Positions 1 to 6,781 of a stretch of DNA of 18,393 nucleotides are shown piece after piece (the stretch's first letter is position 1; every line of letters starts with the position of its first letter). The position numbers and the translations under genes are program-made. This DNA is from JAFGWO01 sp965603295 (GTDB lineage Bacteria; BMS3Abin14): positions 1-18,393 of the forward strand of contig CBFDCL010000039.1 of NCBI GenBank assembly GCA_965603295.1, in the 5' to 3' direction. Below the pieces are notes generated by a model. It was not told where the DNA came from. It saw only the letters and a program-made list of their open reading frames with translations, and did no database searches.

Positions 1-2
1 TC

Positions 3-386
3 CCGGGTGTTCTCAGGTTCGATGCTGCCGGAATAACTCTTTTCAGTGAAGAGATCACCCTGAAAAGCCCCTTTTCCTTTCCCGGAGGGGATACCACCCT
101 TATCCGGAAAAGTCAGCTCAGATCGCCTCTGTGGGTCCGCAGGAGGGTCCCTGGGGACAGGTTCATCCCCCTGGGAATGGACGGGGAGAAAAAATTAAAG
201 GATTTTCTCATCGACCGGAAAGTGCCGCTTCCGGTTCGGGATTTTATTCCCCTTGTTCTTGACAACGATGGGCAAATCTTGTGGGTTGGAGGTGTCGGAA
301 TTTCCAGAAACGCGGCCCTTGAGGGTTTTGAAGGGGAAGAAGCGGTTTTGTTGAGGATGGAAAGATCCGTTGTAAGTGATTGGTGA
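3..386 (+). CDS. tilS: tRNA(Ile)-lysidine synthetase TilS, C-terminal part (5' end outside window)
   Basis: TilS uses ATP and lysine to convert C34 of the AUA-reading tRNA-Ile to lysidine, in the cytoplasm. Only about 127 C-terminal codons are present; the frame is open from the first base of the window, so the ATP-pyrophosphatase (SGGxDS) domain lies upstream. What is visible fits the TilS C-terminal domain: PGDRFIPLGM, then KKLKDFLIDRKVP, then RDFIPLV, ILWVGG and ISRNA, in the family order. The next gene is ftsH, a common tilS neighbour. The last codons (Ser-Asp-Trp and the TGA stop) are written in a tandem heptamer array, so the exact C-terminus has been shaped by repeat sequence. The identification is firm despite truncation. 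Confidence 0.9.
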   Translation, partial: PGVLRFDAAGITLFSEEITLKSPFSFPGGDTTLIRKSQLRSPLWVRRRVPGDRFIPLGMDGEKKLKDFLIDRKVPLPVRDFIPLVLDNDGQILWVGGVGISRNAALEGFEGEEAVLLRMERSVVSDW

Positions 387-417
387 TTTGTGATTAGTGA
401 ACAGTGATCGGTGACCG
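376..417. repeat. Tandem heptamer array GTGAnnn, six units
   Basis: Six consecutive 7-base units begin at 376, 383, 390, 397, 404 and 411, all starting GTGA; the first three are GTGATTG, GTGATTT and GTGATTA. The tilS stop codon (384-386) lies inside the second unit. Positions 376-400 match 6665-6689 with one mismatch in 25 bases, so this is a dispersed repeat and not only local slippage. No function is known to me. Confidence 0.85.
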
Positions 418-438
418 GAGGAGCAGCCAAAAAAGAGA

Positions 439-473
439 GTCCAAAGTCCAAGGGAAAGCCACGTGAAACGTGG
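439..473. repeat. GTCCAAn heptamer pair followed by a small hairpin
   Basis: GTCCAAA (439-445) and GTCCAAG (446-452) are two tandem units of a heptamer that reappears at 6748-6754 and, in both orientations, between asd and ecfT. Just after it, CCACGT (459-464), loop GAA and ACGTGG (468-473) form a perfect 6-bp stem. No T-tract follows, so it is not a typical intrinsic terminator. Confidence 0.6.
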
Positions 474-494
474 ATGCGATCTCAAACATCAAAC

Positions 495-550
495 TCTCAA
501 ACCCTCAAACTCTCAAACCCTCAAACTCTCATACTCTCATACTCTCAAAC
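495..550. repeat. Tandem octamer array yCTCAwAC, seven units
   Basis: Seven consecutive 8-base units start at 495, 503, 511, 519, 527, 535 and 543. They are TCTCAAAC or CCTCAAAC, with two TCTCATAC variants at 527 and 535. Degenerate half-units lie just upstream (479-494). The array ends in ACGTTTAAC (549-557), a 9-mer also present at 11768-11776. This is the only clear period-8 array in the window; the others have period 7. Confidence 0.85.
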
Positions 551-595
551 GTTTAACTAATCCCCCTAAGTTATCGGAATTTGTGGAAAATCTGG

Positions 596-611
596 TTGTC
601 AGAACTGACAA
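596..611. promoter_or_regulatory. Perfect dyad upstream of ftsH, possible operator
   Basis: TTGTCAGAACTGACAA is two perfectly complementary 7-base arms with a 2-base centre. It lies 35 bases before the ftsH Shine-Dalgarno and overlaps a candidate -35 element, the geometry expected of a repressor operator. It could also form a very tight hairpin, but a 2-base loop is unfavourable in RNA, so a DNA-binding site is the better guess. The binding protein is unknown. Confidence 0.4.
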
Positions 612-624
612 AATGTGATAAGTA
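596..624 (+). promoter_or_regulatory. Candidate ftsH promoter
   Basis: TTGTCA (596-601, one mismatch from TTGACA) is followed after 17 bases by TAAGTA (619-624). The -10 match is poor, and GATAAG (617-622) with an upstream TG at 614-615 is an alternative. The same TTG-type box, 17-base spacer and TAAGTA occur upstream of livK, which raises the chance that the arrangement is real. No heat-shock sigma-32-type promoter was recognised, although ftsH is heat-inducible in some bacteria. Confidence 0.35.
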
Positions 625-645
625 GCTAATTTAACTAAAAAAATC

Positions 646-653
646 GGAGGTGA
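646..653 (+). promoter_or_regulatory. Ribosome binding site deciding the ftsH start
   Basis: GGAGGTGA at 646-653 is a near-perfect Shine-Dalgarno. It overlaps the GTG at 650, which therefore cannot be the start it serves. It sits 5 bases before the in-frame TTG at 659, whose product begins MNNFYRHL, the usual FtsH N-terminus. Confidence 0.75.
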
Positions 654-658
654 AGGAT

Positions 659-2554
659 TTGAATAACTTTTACAGACACCTGTCCTTATGGTTCGTCATA
701 GGGCTGGTCGTGATTCTTCTCTACAACCTGTTTTCCGTCCGGCCCCAACCGGTAACTGATCTTGTTTACAGTGAGTTCCTCAGTCGTGTTGAGGGAGGGG
801 AGGTTGCCGAAGTTCTCCTCAAGGGAAGAAATATCACCGGGAAGTTCGCGGATGAAGGACAGTTCCGTACCTACAGCGCGGACGATCCCGAACTCGTATC
901 TTATCTCCGGGATAAAGATATCCGAATCGTGGCCGAGCCCGTGCAGGATAACCCCTGGTACGTAACCATTTTCGTTTCCTGGTTTCCCATGCTGCTCCTG
1001 ATAGCTGTGTGGATTTTTTTCATGAGACAGATGCAGTCAGGGGGCAGCAAAGCCCTTTCTTTCGGCAAATCCAAAGCCAGGCTTCTGTCCGATGCCTCGG
1101 TCAAGGTGACCTTTAAGGACGTTGCCGGGGTTGAAGAGGCCGAGGAGGAACTGGGGGAGATCATCGATTTTCTCAGGGACCCCCAGCGATTCCAGAAACT
1201 GGGAGGGAAGATACCGAAAGGCGTTCTTCTCATGGGTCCTCCGGGTACCGGAAAAACCCTTCTTGCCAAAGCCATTGCCGGGGAAGCGGACGTGCCGTTT
1301 TTCTCCATCAGCGGATCGGATTTTGTGGAAATGTTCGTTGGAGTCGGGGCTTCGCGGGTCCGTGACCTCTTCGAGCAGGGTAAGAAACACGCTCCGTGCA
1401 TCATTTTCATCGATGAGATTGACGCGGTCGGGAGGCACCGGGGTGCCGGACTCGGTGGAGGGCATGACGAGAGGGAACAGACCCTCAACGCCCTCCTTGT
1501 TGAGATGGACGGGTTCGAATCCAACGAGGGGGTCATACTCATTGCCGCAACAAACAGGCCTGATGTTCTCGACCCCGCTCTGACGAGACCCGGGAGGTTT
1601 GACAGACAGGTTGTCGTTCTCAACCCGGATATTAAGGGACGGGAGGGGATCCTGATTGTTCATGCGAAGGACATCCCGGTGGCCGACGATGTCGACCTGT
1701 GGGTGGTTGCCAGAGGGACGCCCGGTTTTTCCGGGGCCGACCTTGCCAACCTCGTCAACGAGGCGGCTCTTCTGGCCGCGAGGAAAGATCAGAACCAGGT
1801 TACCATGGAGGACTTCGAGGAAGCCAAGGATAAGGTCCTCATGGGAACCGAGAGACGAAGCATGATCATCAGTGACGAGGAAAAGCGGAGCACGGCGTTC
1901 CACGAGGCCGGACACACCCTTGTCGCCAAAATGATCCCGGGGGCTGATCCTATCCACAAGGTAACGATTATTCCCCGCGGGAGAGCTCTCGGCCTTACCC
2001 AGCAGCTTCCCATTGACGAGAGGCACAGCTATTCCAGGCAATATCTCAGTGATCGTCTGGCCATCCTTCTTGGTGGCCGCGTTGCCGAGGAGCTCGTTTT
2101 CAAGCAAATGACCACGGGAGCCAGTGATGACATCAACCGCGCAACCGACCTGGCCCGTAAAATTGTCTGCGATTACGGGATGAGCAGCGAGATGGGACCC
2201 CTGACTTTTGGTAAAAAGGAAGAACAGATCTTCCTCGGGCGTGAGATTGCCCAGCACAGGGACTACAGTGAGAACACGGCCATTCGGATCGACGAAGAGG
2301 TCAAGAACCTGGTCACGGAAGCTTACGAAAGAACCACCAAGATCCTGACCGAGGGCCTGGATGTCCTGGAAAGGCTGGCCGAAGTCCTTCTGGAACGGGA
2401 AGTCCTGGACGGCGAGGAGATCGATGCCCTCATGAAGGGAGAGGTTCTTCCCGAGAAAAAAATCCGCAGAAACGGTCCATTGCACCAGGGGCCCGAGGAA
2501 GAAATCAGGGGGGAGGTTAAAGAGGAACCGGATGCGGCGCCCGAGACTTCTTGA
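659..2554 (+). CDS. ftsH: ATP-dependent zinc metalloprotease FtsH
   Basis: FtsH is a hexameric inner-membrane AAA+ protease that extracts and degrades misfolded membrane proteins and short-lived regulators. The 631-residue product has the full family layout: a membrane segment at about residues 8-25, a periplasmic domain, a second membrane segment at about 98-120, Walker A GPPGTGKT at 193-200, Walker B IIFIDEID, the second region of homology TRPGRFDRQ, zinc site HEAGH at 415-419, and the acidic zinc ligand in TGASDDI near 490. The charged tail is typical. TTG at 659 is preferred over GTG at 650 because of Shine-Dalgarno spacing and the MNNF start. The 3' end overlaps folP by 23 bases, suggesting co-transcription. 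All catalytic residues are intact. Confidence 0.97.
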   Translation: MNNFYRHLSLWFVIGLVVILLYNLFSVRPQPVTDLVYSEFLSRVEGGEVAEVLLKGRNITGKFADEGQFRTYSADDPELVSYLRDKDIRIVAEPVQDNPWYVTIFVSWFPMLLLIAVWIFFMRQMQSGGSKALSFGKSKARLLSDASVKVTFKDVAGVEEAEEELGEIIDFLRDPQRFQKLGGKIPKGVLLMGPPGTGKTLLAKAIAGEADVPFFSISGSDFVEMFVGVGASRVRDLFEQGKKHAPCIIFIDEIDAVGRHRGAGLGGGHDEREQTLNALLVEMDGFESNEGVILIAATNRPDVLDPALTRPGRFDRQVVVLNPDIKGREGILIVHAKDIPVADDVDLWVVARGTPGFSGADLANLVNEAALLAARKDQNQVTMEDFEEAKDKVLMGTERRSMIISDEEKRSTAFHEAGHTLVAKMIPGADPIHKVTIIPRGRALGLTQQLPIDERHSYSRQYLSDRLAILLGGRVAEELVFKQMTTGASDDINRATDLARKIVCDYGMSSEMGPLTFGKKEEQIFLGREIAQHRDYSENTAIRIDEEVKNLVTEAYERTTKILTEGLDVLERLAEVLLEREVLDGEEIDALMKGEVLPEKKIRRNGPLHQGPEEEIRGEVKEEPDAAPETS

Positions 2555-3734
2555 TCCCGGCCCGGGAGGGATCAGGGCAGAGATGTCCCGGATGGGGGTG
2601 GATCCCACGGGTATCAGGATCATGGAGGAAAAAGGACGTCATCTCCTGGTCCGATTGGACACCCTCGACATCAGAGCGGCCCAGATCCTTAAACAGGACA
2701 TGCTTTCCATTGGTGGGGAGGCGGCCCTGAGCTGGGAAGCGGCCGGCCTGAAAGTCAAGACCACTCCAGTACTCCTGATGGGCACCGTTCACCAGTTTCG
2801 AAAACTGACCGAAAAGCTCCTTAAGCAGGCCTTTGGTCTCAAAGGGCTCGCCGGGGCTTTGGAGGAACTTTTCCGGAACCTCGGGACGAACCCGTCTTTT
2901 GTCGTTGGCGGTAAAGATCTTCTCGCGGGTGGGAAAGTCCTTGTGATGGGTGTTCTCAACGTCACCGAGGATTCATTCTACGAAAACGACCGGTACCCCG
3001 AAGTGGATGAGGCGGCAGCGAGAGGGTTTCAGATGCTGGAAGAGGGCGCTGATATCATCGATATCGGCGGGGAATCCACCAGGCCCGGATCCAGGCCGGT
3101 GGATGAAGAACTGGAAACGAAAAGGGTCCTTCCCGTGATCCGGAAACTTAGGGAAGGCGGTGCAAAGAACATCTCCGTGGACACGACCAGGAGTTCCGTT
3201 GCGCGTAAAGGCCTGGAAGAAGGGGCCAACATCGTTAACGATATCAGCGGGATGAATTTCGAACCTGAAATCCGAAAAATCTGTGCCCGGACGGGTGCCA
3301 GTGTCGTTCTCATGCACACGAGGGGCCGGCCTGAAACCATGCAGGAGAGAACCGAATATGAGGATCTCATCGGAGAGATCTGCACCTCCCTTGAGGATTC
3401 CATGGATCAGGCGGTAAGGGACGGGATCAGTTTTGAGAAAATCTGCCTTGATCCGGGGATCGGTTTCGGTAAATCTCCGGAACAGAACGTTGAGGTGATT
3501 GCCCGGCTTGGGGAGATCCGTTCCCTGGGAAGACCGATTTTGGCCGGCGCATCCAGAAAATCGTTCATCGGTCATCTTTCAGGCGCTCCCGTCGAGGACC
3601 GTTTGCCGGGCAGCCTGGCTGCTGCGGCAGCTGCCGTCCTGCACGGCGCCAATGTTGTTCGTGTTCATGACGTGGCCCAAACCGTACAGGCTCTGGCTAT
3701 TACGCGGGAGATCAGGGAGGCTGCGCCGTGCTGA
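2532..3734 (+). CDS. folP: Dihydropteroate synthase with N-terminal extension
   Basis: FolP condenses 6-hydroxymethyl-dihydropterin pyrophosphate with p-aminobenzoate to dihydropteroate in folate synthesis and is the sulfonamide target. The C-terminal TIM-barrel (about residues 135-400) has the family signatures GVLNVTEDSF near 140, DIIDIGGESTRPGS, NDISG, LDPGIGFGKSPEQN from 306, GASRKSFIG and a final RVHDV. About 120 residues precede the barrel, making the protein 400 residues against about 280 for E. coli FolP. From memory, Geobacter-type FolP proteins carry a similar extension (pattern GxDPxGIxIM, then AAxILKQxMLSxGGEAA); its role is not known to me. The start at 2532 has AGAGGA five bases upstream. 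It overlaps ftsH by 23 bases and cdaA by 7. Confidence 0.95.
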   Translation: MRRPRLLDPGPGGIRAEMSRMGVDPTGIRIMEEKGRHLLVRLDTLDIRAAQILKQDMLSIGGEAALSWEAAGLKVKTTPVLLMGTVHQFRKLTEKLLKQAFGLKGLAGALEELFRNLGTNPSFVVGGKDLLAGGKVLVMGVLNVTEDSFYENDRYPEVDEAAARGFQMLEEGADIIDIGGESTRPGSRPVDEELETKRVLPVIRKLREGGAKNISVDTTRSSVARKGLEEGANIVNDISGMNFEPEIRKICARTGASVVLMHTRGRPETMQERTEYEDLIGEICTSLEDSMDQAVRDGISFEKICLDPGIGFGKSPEQNVEVIARLGEIRSLGRPILAGASRKSFIGHLSGAPVEDRLPGSLAAAAAAVLHGANVVRVHDVAQTVQALAITREIREAAPC

Positions 3735-4564
3735 ATTCGGTTCTCGGGTTCCTTTCCGGGATCAGTGTTCTTGACCTGGTTGATATCGCCGCGGTGTCCA
3801 TTATCCTTTACTGGATCCTGCTCCTTATCAAGGGTACGAGAGCCATCCAGATGCTTTTCGGGCTGATTATCCTCGGCGGAAGCTATATCCTCGCCCAGGA
3901 AGTGAACCTGGACACTCTTGAATGGATTCTTGAGAATTTTCTGGGTTCCATCGTTATCGTCATCGTCGTTCTTTTTCAGGATGAGATCCGCAGGGCCCTT
4001 GCCCTTGTGGGTTCCAACCCCCTTACGGGGGTCAATCCCCGGGAGCAGAAACATATTATCGAAGAACTTGTCAAAACGTCGTTCATGCTCTCCGGGAAAC
4101 GCATCGGTGCCCTGATCGCCGTTGAAAAGTCGACGGGGCTGAAGAACTTCATTGAAAAGGGTTCCGCTATAGATGGGGTCCTGAGTCAGGATCTCCTTCT
4201 CTCCATATTCATGCCCTTTTCTCCCATCCACGACGGGGCGGTTATCATCAGCCGGGGGAAGATCGCAGCTGCCCAGTGTTACTTTCCGCTGACCATGAAT
4301 CAGAGACTTGAAAAGATCCTCGGCACAAGGCATCGGGCGGCCCTCGGGCTGACGGAAGAGACTGATGCCGTCGTCATCATTGTTTCTGAGGAAACAGGGA
4401 GGGTTTCGGCAGCCTGCGAGGGGAAGCTTTATTCGAGGCTGGAGGCGGAGGAATTGAGAAGGATTCTGGAAAGACTTCTGGCTGGAGAGGGCGTCATTAC
4501 CTCGAAAAAATGGTGGGAAAGGATGAGAATTGGTCCCCATTCTGGGAAAAAACCTGCCGCTTAA
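3728..4564 (+). CDS. cdaA: Membrane diadenylate cyclase CdaA (DacA)
   Basis: CdaA makes the second messenger c-di-AMP from two ATP. The 278-residue product has three hydrophobic segments in its first 85 residues, then a short linker (LFQDEIRRAL) and the DisA_N/DAC domain with both catalytic signatures: DGA at 169-171 and RHR at 201-203 (in GTRHRAALG). Length and architecture match CdaA and not DisA, which has no membrane segments and carries DNA-binding domains. The GTG start overlaps the folP stop by 7 bases and has GGGAGG seven bases upstream. It is followed by cdaR, overlapping 35 bases, and then glmM, the conserved module in which CdaR and GlmM modulate the cyclase. Activity is expected, since all core motifs are present. 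Confidence 0.95.
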   Translation: MLNSVLGFLSGISVLDLVDIAAVSIILYWILLLIKGTRAIQMLFGLIILGGSYILAQEVNLDTLEWILENFLGSIVIVIVVLFQDEIRRALALVGSNPLTGVNPREQKHIIEELVKTSFMLSGKRIGALIAVEKSTGLKNFIEKGSAIDGVLSQDLLLSIFMPFSPIHDGAVIISRGKIAAAQCYFPLTMNQRLEKILGTRHRAALGLTEETDAVVIIVSEETGRVSAACEGKLYSRLEAEELRRILERLLAGEGVITSKKWWERMRIGPHSGKKPAA

Positions 4565-5219
4565 GATCCTTTCCGTTTTCCTCTCGGTCCTCCTCTGGGC
4601 GGTCATATCCAGGGGAACCGGGGGGGAAACGATGGAGATCAGTCTTGGGATCCCCCTTGAGCTCCACAACCTCCCGAAAGACATGGAGGTTATCCGGGGG
4701 CCGGTGGAGCGTGTGGATGTCCGCTTTTCGGGCCCAAGAAGGATTGTCTCCAAGCTTTCCCAGATGGGTCTCGCCATAACTCTGGATCTTTCTGGAGCCG
4801 CTGACGGGAAAAAGTCTTTCGACATCTTCACCTCGGATATTCAGGTTCCCGAAAGGGTTTCGGTGACAAGGGTAACCCCTTCCAACGTGGATCTGGTTCT
4901 GGAGAAGGTTCAGCAAAAACAGGTTCCCGTAACCCTTCGAACGGAGGGAAGTCCATCCACAGGGTATACAATCGAGGTTCCCAGGCTGGATCCTGCTTTT
5001 CTGGAGATCAGGGGCCCTGGATCCGTTATCAACGGAATCGAAAACCTTTTCACACCCCCCGTTCCGGTCCAGGGGGCAACCGTCAATATCGTTGGGAAGA
5101 TTGCGGTTCTGGTACCGGAAAGCCGGGTTCACGTGGTCGGCAGTCCAAAGGTCAAGTATGAGATCCCCGTTTTAAAAATGGATGCGTCAACCGCTGACGG
5201 AAGCGGAAATACCAAATAG
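4530..5219 (+). CDS. cdaR: YbbR-domain protein, CdaA regulator CdaR
   Basis: CdaR proteins are membrane-anchored, outward-facing YbbR-repeat proteins that bind and modulate CdaA in Firmicutes. The 229-residue product has one N-terminal membrane segment at about residues 10-27 (LKILSVFLSVLLWAVIS) with little cytoplasmic sequence before it. It continues with two YbbR-like beta-rich repeats, the second marked by QVPVTLRTEG, GYTI and LEIRGPGSVI. Firmicute CdaR often has three or four repeats, so this is a short form. TTG at 4530 is the first possible start, because an in-frame TGA lies at 4524; AAGGA six bases upstream supports it. The 35-base overlap with cdaA suggests translational coupling. 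Whether it activates or represses CdaA here cannot be told from sequence. Confidence 0.88.
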   Translation: MVPILGKNLPLKILSVFLSVLLWAVISRGTGGETMEISLGIPLELHNLPKDMEVIRGPVERVDVRFSGPRRIVSKLSQMGLAITLDLSGAADGKKSFDIFTSDIQVPERVSVTRVTPSNVDLVLEKVQQKQVPVTLRTEGSPSTGYTIEVPRLDPAFLEIRGPGSVINGIENLFTPPVPVQGATVNIVGKIAVLVPESRVHVVGSPKVKYEIPVLKMDASTADGSGNTK

Positions 5220-5276
5220 GGGAGGAGTCCCTGGTCCTTGATTTTTTTAAAAATTTACTTTAAGAAAAATTTATAA
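5220..5276. other. AT-rich spacer before glmM with 9-bp direct repeat
   Basis: This 57-base gap is far more AT-rich than its surroundings. AAAAATTTA occurs at 5249-5257 and 5265-5273, a 16-base step. The only purine-rich Shine-Dalgarno-like run (GGGGAGGAG, about 5219-5226) is some 50 bases from the glmM start, and none lies close to it. No -35/-10 pair with good spacing and no terminator hairpin is visible. An A/U-rich translation enhancer is possible. Confidence 0.4.
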
Positions 5277-6635
5277 ATGCCTGTTAAAAAACATTATTTT
5301 GGGACAGATGGTGTCAGGGGAGTCGCCAACAGGCACCCCATTACCCCCGAATTTGCTCTGAAACTCGGGAAGAGTGCAGGATTCTATTTCAAGCAGGGGA
5401 AAAACAGGCCCAGGATCGTTATCGGAAAGGATACGAGGCTTTCAGGATATATGCTGGAATCAGGTCTTATGGCCGGAATCTGCTCCATGGGGTGCGATAT
5501 TCTGCTTGTCGGACCGATGCCTACCCCGGCCATTTCCTTCCTGACTAAGGCCCTTGGGGCTGATGCGGGAATCGTAATTTCAGCCTCCCATAACCCCTTT
5601 ACCGATAACGGGATCAAGTTCTTTGGAAGGGACGGGGGAAAACTTCCTGAAGAGGATGAGTCAGAACTCGAGAAGATTCTGGACGGACCGGATATTGAAG
5701 GGGCCCCGGGGGAGGAGATCGGAAGGGCTTATCGGGTTCCGGATCACCGTGAAAGGTACATTGATTTCGTAATATCATCGGTGAGAAACGGGTTTCGTTT
5801 GGACGGGATCAATCTGGTGCTCGATTGCTCCAACGGAGCTGCCTATGAAGTTGCCCCGGCAATCCTGCGGGCACTGGGGGCGGACGTCACGCTGATCGGA
5901 TGTGAGCCGGATGGCGTCAACATCAACGCCGGGTGCGGATCCACCGATCCACGAATAATGATGGAAACCGTCATCGATACTGGTGCCCATGCGGGGATCG
6001 CCCTTGATGGCGATGCCGACAGGGTGGTGATGTCCGATGAGACAGGGCAGATCGTGGACGGTGATGATATCCTGTTTCTTATCGGCGTCTTTATGAAAAA
6101 TAACGGTACTCTCAAGGGGAACACCATTGTCGGCACAATAATGGCGAACGTTGGCCTTGAAGCGGCGCTGAAGGAGAAGGGTATTGGCCTTGTTCGCGCT
6201 CCCGTCGGGGACAGGTACGTTTTCGGTGAAATGATCAAGAACGGTTTCTCCCTTGGGGGGGAACCGTCCGGTCATGTGATATACAAGGACCACTCCTCCA
6301 CGGGGGACGGTATCGTGACCGCCCTTCGGGTGCTTGAGATTATGGCTCAGACGGGGAAACCCCTTTCGGAACTTACCAGCGGATGGAACCGTTATCCCCA
6401 GGTCATGAGAAACCTCCGGATTTCCGAGAAAAAACCACTTGAAGGGAAGTGGTTCGAAGATCTGCTTGAAAGCGCCAGGAAGGAGCTGGGGGAGGAAAGT
6501 CTTTTGAGCCTGCGATATTCCGGGACGGAGCCTTTTTTGAGGGTGACCGTTTCCGGTCCCACGGAATATGTAACGAACAGCGTGTGCGATCGCCTGTGCG
6601 ATGTCCTGTCCGACCGGTTTGGTTGGGGAGAGTAA
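5277..6635 (+). CDS. glmM: Phosphoglucosamine mutase
   Basis: GlmM interconverts glucosamine-6-phosphate and glucosamine-1-phosphate on the way to UDP-GlcNAc, feeding peptidoglycan and LPS. The 452-residue protein has the usual length and motifs: FGTDGVRG at the N-terminus, the phosphoserine loop SASHNP with catalytic Ser104, the metal loop DGDADR at 244-249, the sugar-binding loop GGEPSGH, and the phosphate-binding RYSGTEPFLRV near the end. The start is fixed by an in-frame TAA immediately before the ATG. No good Shine-Dalgarno is present near it, unlike most genes here. It stops with tandem TAA codons at 6633-6638. It completes the cdaA-cdaR-glmM module; in Firmicutes GlmM also binds and inhibits CdaA, so the proximity may have regulatory meaning. 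Confidence 0.97.
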   Translation: MPVKKHYFGTDGVRGVANRHPITPEFALKLGKSAGFYFKQGKNRPRIVIGKDTRLSGYMLESGLMAGICSMGCDILLVGPMPTPAISFLTKALGADAGIVISASHNPFTDNGIKFFGRDGGKLPEEDESELEKILDGPDIEGAPGEEIGRAYRVPDHRERYIDFVISSVRNGFRLDGINLVLDCSNGAAYEVAPAILRALGADVTLIGCEPDGVNINAGCGSTDPRIMMETVIDTGAHAGIALDGDADRVVMSDETGQIVDGDDILFLIGVFMKNNGTLKGNTIVGTIMANVGLEAALKEKGIGLVRAPVGDRYVFGEMIKNGFSLGGEPSGHVIYKDHSSTGDGIVTALRVLEIMAQTGKPLSELTSGWNRYPQVMRNLRISEKKPLEGKWFEDLLESARKELGEESLLSLRYSGTEPFLRVTVSGPTEYVTNSVCDRLCDVLSDRFGWGE

Positions 6636-6642
6636 TAAAGGC

Positions 6643-6692
6643 AATTGAGGATTGAGAAAAATCGGTGATTGGTGATTCGTGATTAGTGATTG
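6643..6692. repeat. Heptamer arrays GATTGAG and GTGATTn after glmM
   Basis: AATTGAG and GATTGAG (6643-6656) are two adjacent units. Four units of GTGATTn start at 6665, 6672, 6679 and 6686. Bases 6665-6689 match 376-400 with one mismatch, keeping the same order of variant units. GATTGAGAAAA occurs at 6650-6660 and again at 6688-6698. No gene is in this spacer. Confidence 0.85.
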
Positions 6693-6719
6693 AGAAAAGA
6701 GTTTGAGATTTTTTCACGA

Positions 6720-6754
6720 TCAACCTTAAACACTAAACGTTCAACCTGTCCAAA
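6720..6754. repeat. Heptamer array TmAACnn ending in GTCCAAA
   Basis: Five 7-base units start at 6720, 6727, 6734, 6741 and 6748: TCAACCT, TAAACAC, TAAACGT, TCAACCT, then GTCCAAA. The first and fourth are identical. The last belongs to the GTCCAAn family found in two other spacers. The units are degenerate, so this array is less certain than the GTGATTn array next to it. Confidence 0.6.
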
Positions 6755-6781
6755 GTTTTCAGGGATTTTCTGGAGGATGCG

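Noticed and set aside
479..557. CRISPR array at the CTCAAAC repeats
   Set aside because: Units are 8 bases with no unique spacers between them.
387..649. Small gene encoded by the antisense frame across the repeats (SLITNH-type peptides)
   Set aside because: The peptide is simply translation of the GTGATTn and CTCAAAC arrays; it has no start context of its own.
650..658. GTG start for ftsH at 650
   Set aside because: The Shine-Dalgarno GGAGGTGA overlaps this codon; TTG at 659 has correct spacing and yields the usual MNNF N-terminus.
1037..2623. 528-residue antisense open frame opposite ftsH
   Set aside because: It mirrors a well-supported ftsH gene; long antisense frames arise from codon bias in moderately GC-rich genes, and no family motif or ribosome site was recognised.
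3665..4831. 388-residue antisense open frame opposite cdaA and cdaR
   Set aside because: Shadow of three overlapping, motif-rich plus-strand genes; it has no recognisable protein features.
5220..5276. Intrinsic terminator between cdaR and glmM
   Set aside because: There is a T-run at 5242-5248 but no GC-rich hairpin precedes it.
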